From the NCBI GenBank assembly GCA_018383195.1, contig JAGZOP010000016.1:1-40668 (forward strand): a stretch of 40,668 nucleotides of DNA. The letters run 5' to 3'. Position numbers and translations under genes: made by a program. Under the pieces are notes generated by a model that ran no database searches, had not been told where the DNA came from, and saw nothing but the letters and a program-made list of their open reading frames with translations. Source of the stretch: Clostridiaceae bacterium (GTDB lineage: Bacteria > Bacillota > Clostridia > Oscillospirales > Butyricicoccaceae). Shown piece by piece: positions 13,924 to 20,848 of this stretch (within the stretch, counting starts at the first letter, position 1; the number at the start of each line of letters is the position of its first letter).

Positions 13924-15105
13924 TTAGTAGCACTCGCGGTAGATGCGCTCCATGAGTTCCTTGGTCATCGGAACATAGGAGTTGGTGATCAGGCGCTGCT
14001 GGTTTGCCATAACAGACTCCGGGAAGTCCACAATGTCGGATTCCTTGAAGCCGTACTCACGCAGCGGCTTCAGATGCAGAACCTTCTCGAGCAGAGCGTT
14101 CAGAGCCGGGATTGCATCGTTGACTTCGCAGCCCAGAATGGAAGCAACCAGCTTCTTGAAGTTCATCAGCTCGCCGTTCGGGTTCTTCTCGTCGTAGATC
14201 TCAAGGATCTTGCCGAACAGAGCGTAGTTGGACTCACCGTGCGGTACATGGTAGGTGCCGCCGAGCGGGAAGGACATGCCGTGTACAGTTGCGCAGCCAG
14301 CCTTCAGGAATGCAATACCTGCAAACAGGGAAGCGGTTACGTACTCGTCGAGGTAATCCAGACGTGCGTCAGGACCCTTCTCACCGATCTGTACGAAGCC
14401 CTTCAGGATCATCTCCATTGCCTTTACAGAGAACAGCTCGGAGGTGATGGTCTTACGATGCGGAGAGAGGTAGGACTCGGTTGCATGGATCAGCGCGTCG
14501 ATTGCAGAAGAAGCAAACGGCTTGTACGGCAGGGTCTTGAGCAGATCCGGGATCAGGCATACCTTGTTCGGGATGATGTCGTCGGAAACCAGGCCGAGCT
14601 TGGTCTCGCCGCCGGTCAGCTTGCCGTCCTTCTCGTCCTTAACGATTGCAACCGAGATGTTGGTGCACTCAGAACCGGTACCGCAAGTGGTCGGGATTGC
14701 GATAACTTCCTTCTCATGTACAACAGGCTCACGCTTGAAGTACAGCTCATGTACAGAAGACGGGCGCTTGCAGCCGAGCAGCTTGCACAGGTCCATGATT
14801 GCGCCGCCGCCGATTGCGATAACACGGTCGTAGGACTCGTACGGAATTGCTTCGTACATGGTCTCGATCATTGCCTCAGACGGCTCGCCTACACCAAACT
14901 TCTCCTGGAATACGTAGGTGCAAGCCAGGTTGTACTGCTCCATGAAGGGCTTGTAAATGAACTCGTTGGTCAGAACGACATCGCGCTCGCCCAGAGCGAA
15001 CTCCTGAGCAAATTCGCCAAAGTTTGCGAACTTGTAGATGGTCGGAGCAATGATGATTTCTCTCTTGTCCTTCATCAGGGAGGCGCTAAAAGAATCCATA
15101 GCCAT
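13924..15105 (-). CDS. 4hbD: 4-hydroxybutyrate dehydrogenase (iron-containing alcohol dehydrogenase family)
   Basis: A 393-residue group III alcohol dehydrogenase. The nucleotide-binding GGGAIMDLCK (about 101-110) and TTCGTGSECT stretches are present; the metal site is formed by an Asp in SSAIDALIHATES, the His in that same stretch, and the two His in VHGMSFPLGGTYHVPHGE. It reduces succinate semialdehyde to 4-hydroxybutyrate, feeding the CoA-transferase and AbfD. Assignment over other iron ADHs rests on context with abfD. The start at 15105 (MAMDSF) has GGAG nine bases before it. No succinate-semialdehyde or GABA aminotransferase genes are in the window, so the source of the semialdehyde is not shown. 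Confidence 0.9.
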   Translation of the reverse strand: MAMDSFSASLMKDKREIIIAPTIYKFANFGEFAQEFALGERDVVLTNEFIYKPFMEQYNLACTYVFQEKFGVGEPSEAMIETMYEAIPYESYDRVIAIGGGAIMDLCKLLGCKRPSSVHELYFKREPVVHEKEVIAIPTTCGTGSECTNISVAIVKDEKDGKLTGGETKLGLVSDDIIPNKVCLIPDLLKTLPYKPFASSAIDALIHATESYLSPHRKTITSELFSVKAMEMILKGFVQIGEKGPDARLDYLDEYVTASLFAGIAFLKAGCATVHGMSFPLGGTYHVPHGESNYALFGKILEIYDEKNPNGELMNFKKLVASILGCEVNDAIPALNALLEKVLHLKPLREYGFKESDIVDFPESVMANQQRLITNSYVPMTKELMERIYRECY

Positions 15106-15222
15106 AATAAACATCTCCAATTTTAAAAAATTTGTTGTATAAAAGGCCCTTTTCCGGGCGTTTTAACATAGGTGTCAGATGCGATTTTGCGGAAATGAAG
15201 AGCACCGCAGAACGCTACATCT

Positions 15223-15251
15223 ATTGTAGCAAAATCATGCCAGAACTTCAA
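15223..15251 (-). promoter_or_regulatory. Promoter of 4hbD with overlapping palindrome
   Basis: Minus strand TTGAAG (15251-15246) and TACAAT (15228-15223), 17 bases apart, with TGC directly before the -10 (extended -10). A palindrome GCTACA-n5-TGTAGC (15214-15230) overlaps the -10 and looks like an operator. The leader of about 110 nt contains a TGCGG-CCGCA stem and a short GCCC-GGGC hairpin followed by CTTTT. Confidence 0.7.
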
Positions 15252-15297
15252 CATAAAATAACAAAAATATCCCCAAAAAATTTTGTCAAAAATGAAA

Positions 15298-15328
15298 GGG
15301 GCATGTACAACAGTTCTGTACATGCCCC
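15298..15328 (-). terminator. Terminator of the amino-acid ABC transporter operon
   Basis: Perfect 12-bp stem GGGGCATGTACA / TGTACATGCCCC (15298-15309 with 15317-15328); on the minus strand it is followed by CTTTCATTTTTG. Confidence 0.8.
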
Positions 15329-15407
15329 TATTTTACCGTAAATTCGATGACTTGTAAACTGAAATTCGCTGTTTTACCCAATTGAATTTTTGGATAAGAC
15401 GCTGAAA

Positions 15408-16196
15408 CTAGGAATTTTGCGAAAATCTACTCAAAAATGCACGAGTACGTTCATTTTGAGTATGTTCAAATACCTGCTCCGGAGTACCCTGTTCGACGAC
15501 AACTCCCTTATCCATAAAGACAATTTGGTCGGCAACATCGTGCGCGAAGGACATCTCATGGGTGACGATGACCATTGTGGTGTGTTTGTCTGCCAGAGAG
15601 CGAATGACCTTGAGGACTTCGCCGGTCAGTTCGGGGTCGAGGGCGGAGGTCGGTTCATCGAAGCACAGGATGTCCGGCTTCATGGCGAGTGCGCGCGCAA
15701 TCGCAACGCGCTGCTGCTGACCGCCCGAAAGCTGGTGCGGATAGTGACTCATACGTCCAGAAAGGCTCATTTGCTCGAGCAAATCCATGGCTTCGTGTTC
15801 GATGCGCTCATGAATTTCCCGCTTGTTTTTCTTATAATCCGGCTGCTCTTTGGCGAGCAGCAGATTTGCAAGCATGACGTTTTCAAGTGCGGTATACTGC
15901 GGGAACAGGTTGAACGATTGAAATACCATACCGAAATGCAGGCGCTTCTGCCGAATTTCGGCATCTGACATAGATGTCCGGTTGGCAGCGTCAAACAGAG
16001 TTTCTCCGTTGACTGCAATCGTGCCGCCGTCTGGTGTTTCGAGGAAGTTCAGGCAGCGCAGCAGCGTGGTCTTACCCGAACCGCTGGAGCCGATGATGGC
16101 AAGCGCCTGTCCGCGCTCAAGCGAAAAACTGATGTCCTTAAGGACCTTGGTGGAGCCGAAGCTCTTATTGATATTTTTGACTTCCAAAATAGGCAT
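15408..16196 (-). CDS. Polar amino-acid ABC transporter, ATP-binding protein (GlnQ type)
   Basis: A 262-residue ATPase of the polar amino-acid uptake family. Walker A is GSSGSGKTT (about 36-44), the signature is LSGGQQQRV, Walker B is ILCFDEPTSALD, and the switch histidine is in VIVTHEM. Pairs of this subunit power import through the permease encoded 12 bases upstream. An unusual feature is a Lys-rich insertion (QPDYKKNKREIHER) between Q-loop and signature. ATG 16196 follows AAGGAGGCGCTGAA. Substrate (cystine, glutamine, arginine or another) cannot be fixed from sequence. Last gene of the operon; a strong terminator follows. Confidence 0.92.
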   Translation of the reverse strand: MPILEVKNINKSFGSTKVLKDISFSLERGQALAIIGSSGSGKTTLLRCLNFLETPDGGTIAVNGETLFDAANRTSMSDAEIRQKRLHFGMVFQSFNLFPQYTALENVMLANLLLAKEQPDYKKNKREIHERIEHEAMDLLEQMSLSGRMSHYPHQLSGGQQQRVAIARALAMKPDILCFDEPTSALDPELTGEVLKVIRSLADKHTTMVIVTHEMSFAHDVADQIVFMDKGVVVEQGTPEQVFEHTQNERTRAFLSRFSQNS

Positions 16197-16208
16197 TTCA
16201 GCGCCTCC

Positions 16209-16850
16209 TTATACACGGAAATAATCCATCTTCTTTTCTAGCCAGCCAAACAGCAGCGTCAGTGCACCGTTAAACACCAGATAGAATACTGCCGTATAGA
16301 ACAGCGGCCAGATGAACCCTTTCTTGATAAAGGTTTCTCCCATCCACAGCACTTCGTAGACTGCAATGGTACGGGCAAGCGCGGTATCTTTGACCAGAGT
16401 GATAAATTCGTTGCCCATCGGGGGGATGACACGCTTAATGACCTGTAAAAGCGTGACCTTAAAGAAAATCTGCGGGCGGGTCATACCGAGCACCAGACCG
16501 GCTTCATACTGTCCGCGCGGAATGGACTGGATGCCGCCGCGAAAAATTTCAGAAAAATAGCAGGCATAGTTGATGGAGAACGCGACGAGCGCGGCACTGA
16601 AGCGGGGGAGCAGAGCGCCGTCCCAGAGCAGACCGGGACCATAGAAGATGGCAATAATCTGGAGCATAAGCGGTGTGCCGCGGATGACCCAGACAGCGGT
16701 TTTGATCGGGATACGGAGCAGTGCGAAACGGCTCATGGAGCCGAAGCTGATGATAAGACCCAACGGCAGTGCAAACAGCAGCGTCAGCGCAAATAGTTTG
16801 AACGTTGTTGCAAAGCCGCCGAGCAGCGTGAGTGTAACAGAACCTAACAT
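16209..16850 (-). CDS. Polar amino-acid ABC transporter, permease (HisM/GlnP type)
   Basis: A 213-residue membrane protein with about five hydrophobic helices. It has the family loop RGTPLMLQI and the ATPase-coupling EAA segment YEAGLVLGMTRPQIFFKVTL, then GNEFITLVKDTALA. It forms the channel for the binding protein and ATPase of the same operon. Start at 16850 (MLGSVTLTLLGG) has GAGGAAAGG in front; the frame is open further upstream through the intergenic hairpin but that part is not credible protein. Confidence 0.92.
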   Translation of the reverse strand: MLGSVTLTLLGGFATTFKLFALTLLFALPLGLIISFGSMSRFALLRIPIKTAVWVIRGTPLMLQIIAIFYGPGLLWDGALLPRFSAALVAFSINYACYFSEIFRGGIQSIPRGQYEAGLVLGMTRPQIFFKVTLLQVIKRVIPPMGNEFITLVKDTALARTIAVYEVLWMGETFIKKGFIWPLFYTAVFYLVFNGALTLLFGWLEKKMDYFRV

Positions 16851-16886
16851 AAAGAAACCTTTCCTCTTTTCTCTAAAAGCCGGGGA

Positions 16887-16913
16887 AAGGCAGAGGACAA
16901 AGCCCTCTGCCTT
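16887..16913 (-). terminator. Stem-loop between binding-protein and permease genes
   Basis: AAGGCAGAGG (16887-16896) pairs with CCTCTGCCTT (16904-16913). No long T-run follows, so it is likely a partial terminator or mRNA stabiliser that leaves more message for the binding protein, a common layout in importer operons. Confidence 0.55.
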
Positions 16914-16938
16914 CAATTACCAGTGCGTCTGGATTTGC

Positions 16939-17799
16939 TTACTGCGGGACAACAATGTTGTCCTGTACACCGTATTTGGCAGCCAGTTCTTCTACCTTGC
17001 CGGATTCGTAAGCAGATTTGTAAAATTCATTGAATGCTGCGGTGAGGTCGCTGCCCTTGCGGAAGCCGACACCATAGTGTTCGAATTCACTGTCGCTTGC
17101 CTCGTTCAGATTAACCGTATAGGTCAAGGTCGGATAGCTGGTGCCTTCACCGATCATTGCGCCCGCCATCAGCAGGTCGATCACGCAGGCATCCGATGCG
17201 CCCGAGCTGGTTTCCATCAGCGCATTTGCCTGCGTCTGGACTGCGGTAAAGTTCAGACCCAAGGTTTCGGCAACTTCCTGACCGGCAGAACCGGATTCTA
17301 CTGCAAACGACAGCTCCTTGATGGATTCGAGATCTTTGTACTGTTCAGCCTTATCAGCCGGAACGACAACAACCTGTGCGTTCAGGGCATAGGGGTCGGA
17401 GCAATTCATGGTGCTAGTGACTTCGTCAGTCAGCGTCATGCCGTTCCAAACTGCGTCGACTGCCTTGGTGTCGAGTTCCATAACCTTGTTGTCCCAGTTG
17501 ATTTCAATAAATTCAGCTTTTACTCCAAGGCTTTCTGCAAAAGCTTTCGCCATATCTGCGTCAAAGCCGATCCATTCGTCGCTGCCAGCTTCTTTGTAGT
17601 CCATCGGTGCAAAATCAGTGATGCCTACAATCAAGGTACCCTTGTCTTTGACATATGCGGCATCGCTGTCGGTCACTTCGATATCGGTAGAACCATCAGC
17701 ACTGCCAATTTTATTTGAGTCCTTGCTGCCACAGCCGGCGAGCATTGCGGTGGTCATCGCGCCTGCAAGCAGCAGGCTGAGCAGTCTTTTTGTCTTCAT
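16939..17799 (-). CDS. Polar amino-acid ABC transporter, substrate-binding lipoprotein
   Basis: A 286-residue SBP_bac_3 type binding protein. The N-terminus is a lipoprotein signal ending in AMLAGCG with the lipidated cysteine at C23. The mature part shows the family pattern: LIVGITDFAPMDYKE, GFDADMAKAFAESLGVKAEFIEINWDNK (positions about 68-95), DAVWNGMTLTDE and a C-terminal KYGV end. It delivers an amino acid to the permease. ATG 17799 has AAAGGAAG at good distance. First gene of the operon, with a near-consensus promoter just upstream. Confidence 0.92.
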   Translation of the reverse strand: MKTKRLLSLLLAGAMTTAMLAGCGSKDSNKIGSADGSTDIEVTDSDAAYVKDKGTLIVGITDFAPMDYKEAGSDEWIGFDADMAKAFAESLGVKAEFIEINWDNKVMELDTKAVDAVWNGMTLTDEVTSTMNCSDPYALNAQVVVVPADKAEQYKDLESIKELSFAVESGSAGQEVAETLGLNFTAVQTQANALMETSSGASDACVIDLLMAGAMIGEGTSYPTLTYTVNLNEASDSEFEHYGVGFRKGSDLTAAFNEFYKSAYESGKVEELAAKYGVQDNIVVPQ

Positions 17800-17847
17800 C
17801 AGTAAAACTTCCTTTCGGGTTCCATGTGAACGAGATGTTGTGCATCT

Positions 17848-17876
17848 ATTGTAACAATTTAGCATGGGAAAGTCAA
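17848..17876 (-). promoter_or_regulatory. Promoter of the ABC transporter operon
   Basis: Minus strand TTGACT (17876-17871) and TACAAT (17853-17848), spacing 17. The -10 lies in the palindrome ATTGT-A-ACAAT (17848-17858). The 11 bases TACAATAGATG are shared exactly with the 4hbD promoter. Confidence 0.75.
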
Positions 17877-17930
17877 CGGGAAAATCACGATTTTGCAAAA
17901 GAAAAATTTCTACAGGGCGTGCACGCGGCG

Positions 17931-17960
17931 TTGCGGAGTGTGCCGCGGGTATGATATACT
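17931..17960 (+). promoter_or_regulatory. Promoter of the YhaN-like gene
   Basis: TTGCGG (17931-17936) and TATACT (17955-17960) are 18 bases apart, with TGA before the -10 (extended -10). The start would fall near 17967, which rules out the in-frame ATG at 17968 as a normal start. Confidence 0.55.
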
Positions 17961-18015
17961 ATTCATAATGGTTGGAAACAGCCGATATTCTGTTTTTTGG
18001 AGAATTAAGAGTTCC

Positions 18016-20085
18016 ATGAAGATTTTATCCATACAAGGGCATTTTGGCAACATGAACGGGCAGAAAATTGATTTCAGCGACCGTCTGTGCTGCCGCGTGC
18101 TTCCCAATGGCTGGGGGAAAACCACGCTTTGTGCGTTTATCCGCGTTATGCTGTACGGTTTGAATACAGCACGCCGCGATACAGCAAGTGCGCTTTCCGA
18201 TAAGACAAAATATTATCCGCAGGATGGCAAACCCATGAGTGGGCGTATGACTGTCGAATTTGCGGGGCGTCCGGTTACGATTGTACGCGAAAGTAATCGA
18301 GCTGGGATGATGCAGGGGTTTCAGGCGTTTTATGAGGACACCGGGGAACAGTGCACGCTGCTGACGGCGCGAAACTGCGGGCATGTGCTGCTCGGCATGG
18401 GAGAGGACGCTTTTCTGTCGAGTGCCATGATTGACGGACTGGACATGACCAGACCGTCCTCAGAACTGAGCGAGATTATTCTCAGCATGGCGCAGTCCGG
18501 TGACACCAATGCCCGCTGCGGCACAGCGCTCAAAACATTGGCACGTTGGAGGCTTGACCTCAATTCCGGAAACGGGCACGGGGAACAGCCAAGGCTGGAG
18601 GAGGACTGCCGTGCTGCGGAAAAGCGGTTGGCAGAAATTGCTGCGTTAGAAAATAAAACCGCAGCGCAGCGGGCGCATGTGCAAAAAATGCAGGCAGAAG
18701 CAGACAAGGCGCGCGAAACCTATGAAAAACTCTATTTGGTATATGCCGGCAAGATGGTTGGGGAAGAGAGCCAGCTTCGCATCCTGAAAGCGGACAGTGA
18801 AAAGCGCATCCGCAATCTGAAAGACGGCTTGCCGGATGAAATCCTGCTGCGTGAAGCGGAAGAAGCGCTTTATGGATATGAAGGCGCGGTGCGGCTCGAG
18901 CGGGAGAAACGTTCGGGCATGCCCTATGTAGATTCCAATTATAAGCATAAAATGCGCGAGGTTGACGCGCGCAAGACCTCGGAAGAGGTCAAGCGCAACC
19001 GTGCGACCCGGCCGCGTATCCGCTGGGCAGCGCTGATACTTGCGCTGCTGCTTGCAGTTGCTGCGGCAGGTACTGCGCTTTCCGGAGCGGATTTTGGTAT
19101 TTTGACTAAGTATATGCCATATCTGCTGTCCGGCATGGCGGCGCTCTCCCTGCTGCTGTCCTTCCTCGGCAGCGTCCCCCGTCTTGATGACCCGGACGAG
19201 GATTATGACGAATCCAAGCAGCAGCTCGCACTGGAACATCGGCGCACAGTGGACGACCAGCACATGGCAGCCTCCGTTTTGCAGGAGGAGTACGATACCG
19301 CGCTGCGTGCGGCGCGCAAGCTGTGGCCCAATGCCGAGACGATCGAGCAGGCGGGAGAGTGGATTCGTGCAGCGCGTGACGATTGGCAGGCGCTTCGCAG
19401 AGAGCAGAGCAAGCTGCAAGATATTCTGGTGCAGATGAAGCGCCTGAATGAGGCTTCTGAGAAGGATGAAACGCACAAAAGTGAGGTCGATACCGCGCGT
19501 GTCCGCGCGAGCCGCACACGGCAGGCTGCGGAAGAGGCACAGCAGGCACTTTCTCAGATGGAAGGGCGGCTGCAAGCCTATGGCAGCCGAGCGGAGTGGC
19601 AGAACGCACTGGAGAACGCACAGCAGGCGCTGCGCCGTGCTGAAATTCAGCTTGAGGCAATCCGGATGGCGGAAGAAGCCATCAAGTCTGAAAATGCAGC
19701 GCTCAGCGCGCGGATTTCGCCGCAGATTACCGAACTTGCACAGCAGTATCTCGCATACCTGACCAGTGACAGCTATAAAGAAATTAAACTGGATTCCTCG
19801 CTGCGCGCCCGCTGTGCGGGGGATGATGGGACGCTATTGGATGCGCTGCGCCTGTCCTCCGGGACACGCGACCAGCTGTATTTCGCGCTGCGGCTCGCGG
19901 TGTGCCAGGTGCTGAGCGGCAAGGAGAGCGTGCCGCTGGTGCTGGATGATCCGTTCCTCACTTGGGACAATAAGCGTATGGAACGCGGTCTGCGGCTGCT
20001 GCAAACGCTTTCCAAGGAGCGGCAGATTATCCTGCTGACCTGCCGGCAGGCAGGACGGCTCGGTATCTCGAAAAAAGAAGAGTAA
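18016..20085 (+). CDS. SMC/RecF-like AAA ATPase with membrane hairpin (YhaN type)
   Basis: A 689-residue ABC-type ATPase of the SbcC/RecN/YhaN kind. Walker A is LPNGWGKTTLCAFI (about 29-42); the first glycine of the usual G-x-N-G pattern is Leu. The signature LSSGTRDQLYFALR is near 612 and Walker B PLVLDDPF near 640. The two halves of the ATPase are joined by a long coiled coil interrupted at about 335-385 by two hydrophobic helices, which suggests a membrane-anchored hinge. YhaN proteins are usually coded with a YhaO-type nuclease; none is present here. Start chosen at MKILSIQGHFG, the family N-terminus; its ribosome site is weak (AAGAG, or a GGAG 13 bases away). A DNA repair or chromosome role is likely but unproven. 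Confidence 0.8.
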   Translation: MKILSIQGHFGNMNGQKIDFSDRLCCRVLPNGWGKTTLCAFIRVMLYGLNTARRDTASALSDKTKYYPQDGKPMSGRMTVEFAGRPVTIVRESNRAGMMQGFQAFYEDTGEQCTLLTARNCGHVLLGMGEDAFLSSAMIDGLDMTRPSSELSEIILSMAQSGDTNARCGTALKTLARWRLDLNSGNGHGEQPRLEEDCRAAEKRLAEIAALENKTAAQRAHVQKMQAEADKARETYEKLYLVYAGKMVGEESQLRILKADSEKRIRNLKDGLPDEILLREAEEALYGYEGAVRLEREKRSGMPYVDSNYKHKMREVDARKTSEEVKRNRATRPRIRWAALILALLLAVAAAGTALSGADFGILTKYMPYLLSGMAALSLLLSFLGSVPRLDDPDEDYDESKQQLALEHRRTVDDQHMAASVLQEEYDTALRAARKLWPNAETIEQAGEWIRAARDDWQALRREQSKLQDILVQMKRLNEASEKDETHKSEVDTARVRASRTRQAAEEAQQALSQMEGRLQAYGSRAEWQNALENAQQALRRAEIQLEAIRMAEEAIKSENAALSARISPQITELAQQYLAYLTSDSYKEIKLDSSLRARCAGDDGTLLDALRLSSGTRDQLYFALRLAVCQVLSGKESVPLVLDDPFLTWDNKRMERGLRLLQTLSKERQIILLTCRQAGRLGISKKEE

Positions 20086-20090
20086 ACGCA

Positions 20091-20133
20091 AACCCGCCCA
20101 GAGCAGAAAAACTGCTTCGGGCGGGTTGTTTTA
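20091..20133 (+). terminator. Terminator after the YhaN-like gene
   Basis: AACCCGCCC (20091-20099) pairs with GGGCGGGTT (20119-20127), with an inner GAGCAG/CTGCTT stem, followed by GTTTTATTTT. It may also serve the convergent gene. Confidence 0.85.
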
Positions 20134-20739
20134 TTTTCTGAAATAGCGCTCCATATAGCCCTTGACATCGCTGCCCATGCCGTGCCGGTGCAGAAAATCG
20201 CGCTCACGGGGATACATCGGACGAGGAGAACGACCGCCGGCTGCCATGACACAGATTCCGAGTGGCACAACAAGGAGCCAGTGCCAGCCGCGCGGACCAT
20301 GCCCATTGCCCATGGCAACTGAAAGCGCCTCGGCGGGGAAAGGGAGGAATTCGTTGTTTTCGATCTCGGAAGTTTCTCTGTATGTGATGTCCGGTAGATC
20401 GTTTTCGTCATACAGCGCGCCGTGCTTCCATGTCCCGGAAAGGACAGGAGCGTCGCTTTCGTCAAAGACCGTCACCACGTTGCCGCTCTTTTGGATGGCG
20501 TACTGCGCGGTGAGCGCGCTGCCGGTGTGAAATACGACTTCAATGCTGCGGTCGCCAGACGAGACGGTGATGGCTTTATCCTCGCAGGTATAGACGGTAC
20601 ATCCGGTCTGCTCCGTGATCTCGTATATTTCACCGCGAAAGTGCAGGGCCTCGGTCATAAAATAGGGGATCGTAAATACACACAGCAGAATATAGCCTAG
20701 AATAAGAGCTGTACTGAGTATGGCTTTCCAGTTTTTCAT
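20131..20739 (-). CDS. Hypothetical membrane protein
   Basis: A 202-residue protein I do not recognise. It has an N-terminal membrane helix (about 6-28), an extracytoplasmic-looking middle section rich in beta-prone segments (TGCTVYTCEDKAITVSSGD, then EVVFHTGSALTAQYAI), and a second membrane helix near 150-172 (HWLLVVPLGICVMAAGG). The C-terminus is short and basic with RPMYPRERDFLHRHGMG. AAGGAGGCGG before ATG 20739 is an excellent ribosome site, so it is surely expressed. It is downstream of rny and separated from it by a terminator; no promoter is evident. The topology looks like a small two-helix sensor or envelope protein; function unknown. Confidence 0.75.
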   Translation of the reverse strand: MKNWKAILSTALILGYILLCVFTIPYFMTEALHFRGEIYEITEQTGCTVYTCEDKAITVSSGDRSIEVVFHTGSALTAQYAIQKSGNVVTVFDESDAPVLSGTWKHGALYDENDLPDITYRETSEIENNEFLPFPAEALSVAMGNGHGPRGWHWLLVVPLGICVMAAGGRSPRPMYPRERDFLHRHGMGSDVKGYMERYFRK

Positions 20740-20804
20740 GCCGCCTCCTTGCTAAGTTCAGTACACCAGAAGCGAGCAAATCAGGAAAGCTGAAAGAAAT
20801 ATAA

Positions 20805-20833
20805 AAAGCGGGCAGAGTGTAAAACTCTGCCCG
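20805..20833 (-). terminator. Terminator of rny
   Basis: CGGGCAGAGT (20809-20818) pairs with ACTCTGCCCG (20824-20833), followed on the minus strand by CTTTTTATATTT. Confidence 0.85.
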
Positions 20834-20848
20834 AATTGGTGTTGTCAT

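Noticed and set aside
7289..15126. Long plus-strand open frames opposite the fermentation genes (for example around 7289-8914, 10425-12041 and 12255-13922)
   Set aside because: They mirror genes with full catalytic motifs on the minus strand, have no ribosome sites or recognisable domains, and arise from biased codon use.
15120..15300. Rex box at the 4hbD promoter (TTGTTATTTTATGTTGAA)
   Set aside because: Only the left half fits the Rex pattern; the right half matches at three of seven positions.
17968..18015. Earlier ATG for the YhaN-like gene
   Set aside because: It would lie at the predicted transcription start and lacks a ribosome site; the family N-terminus begins at 18016.
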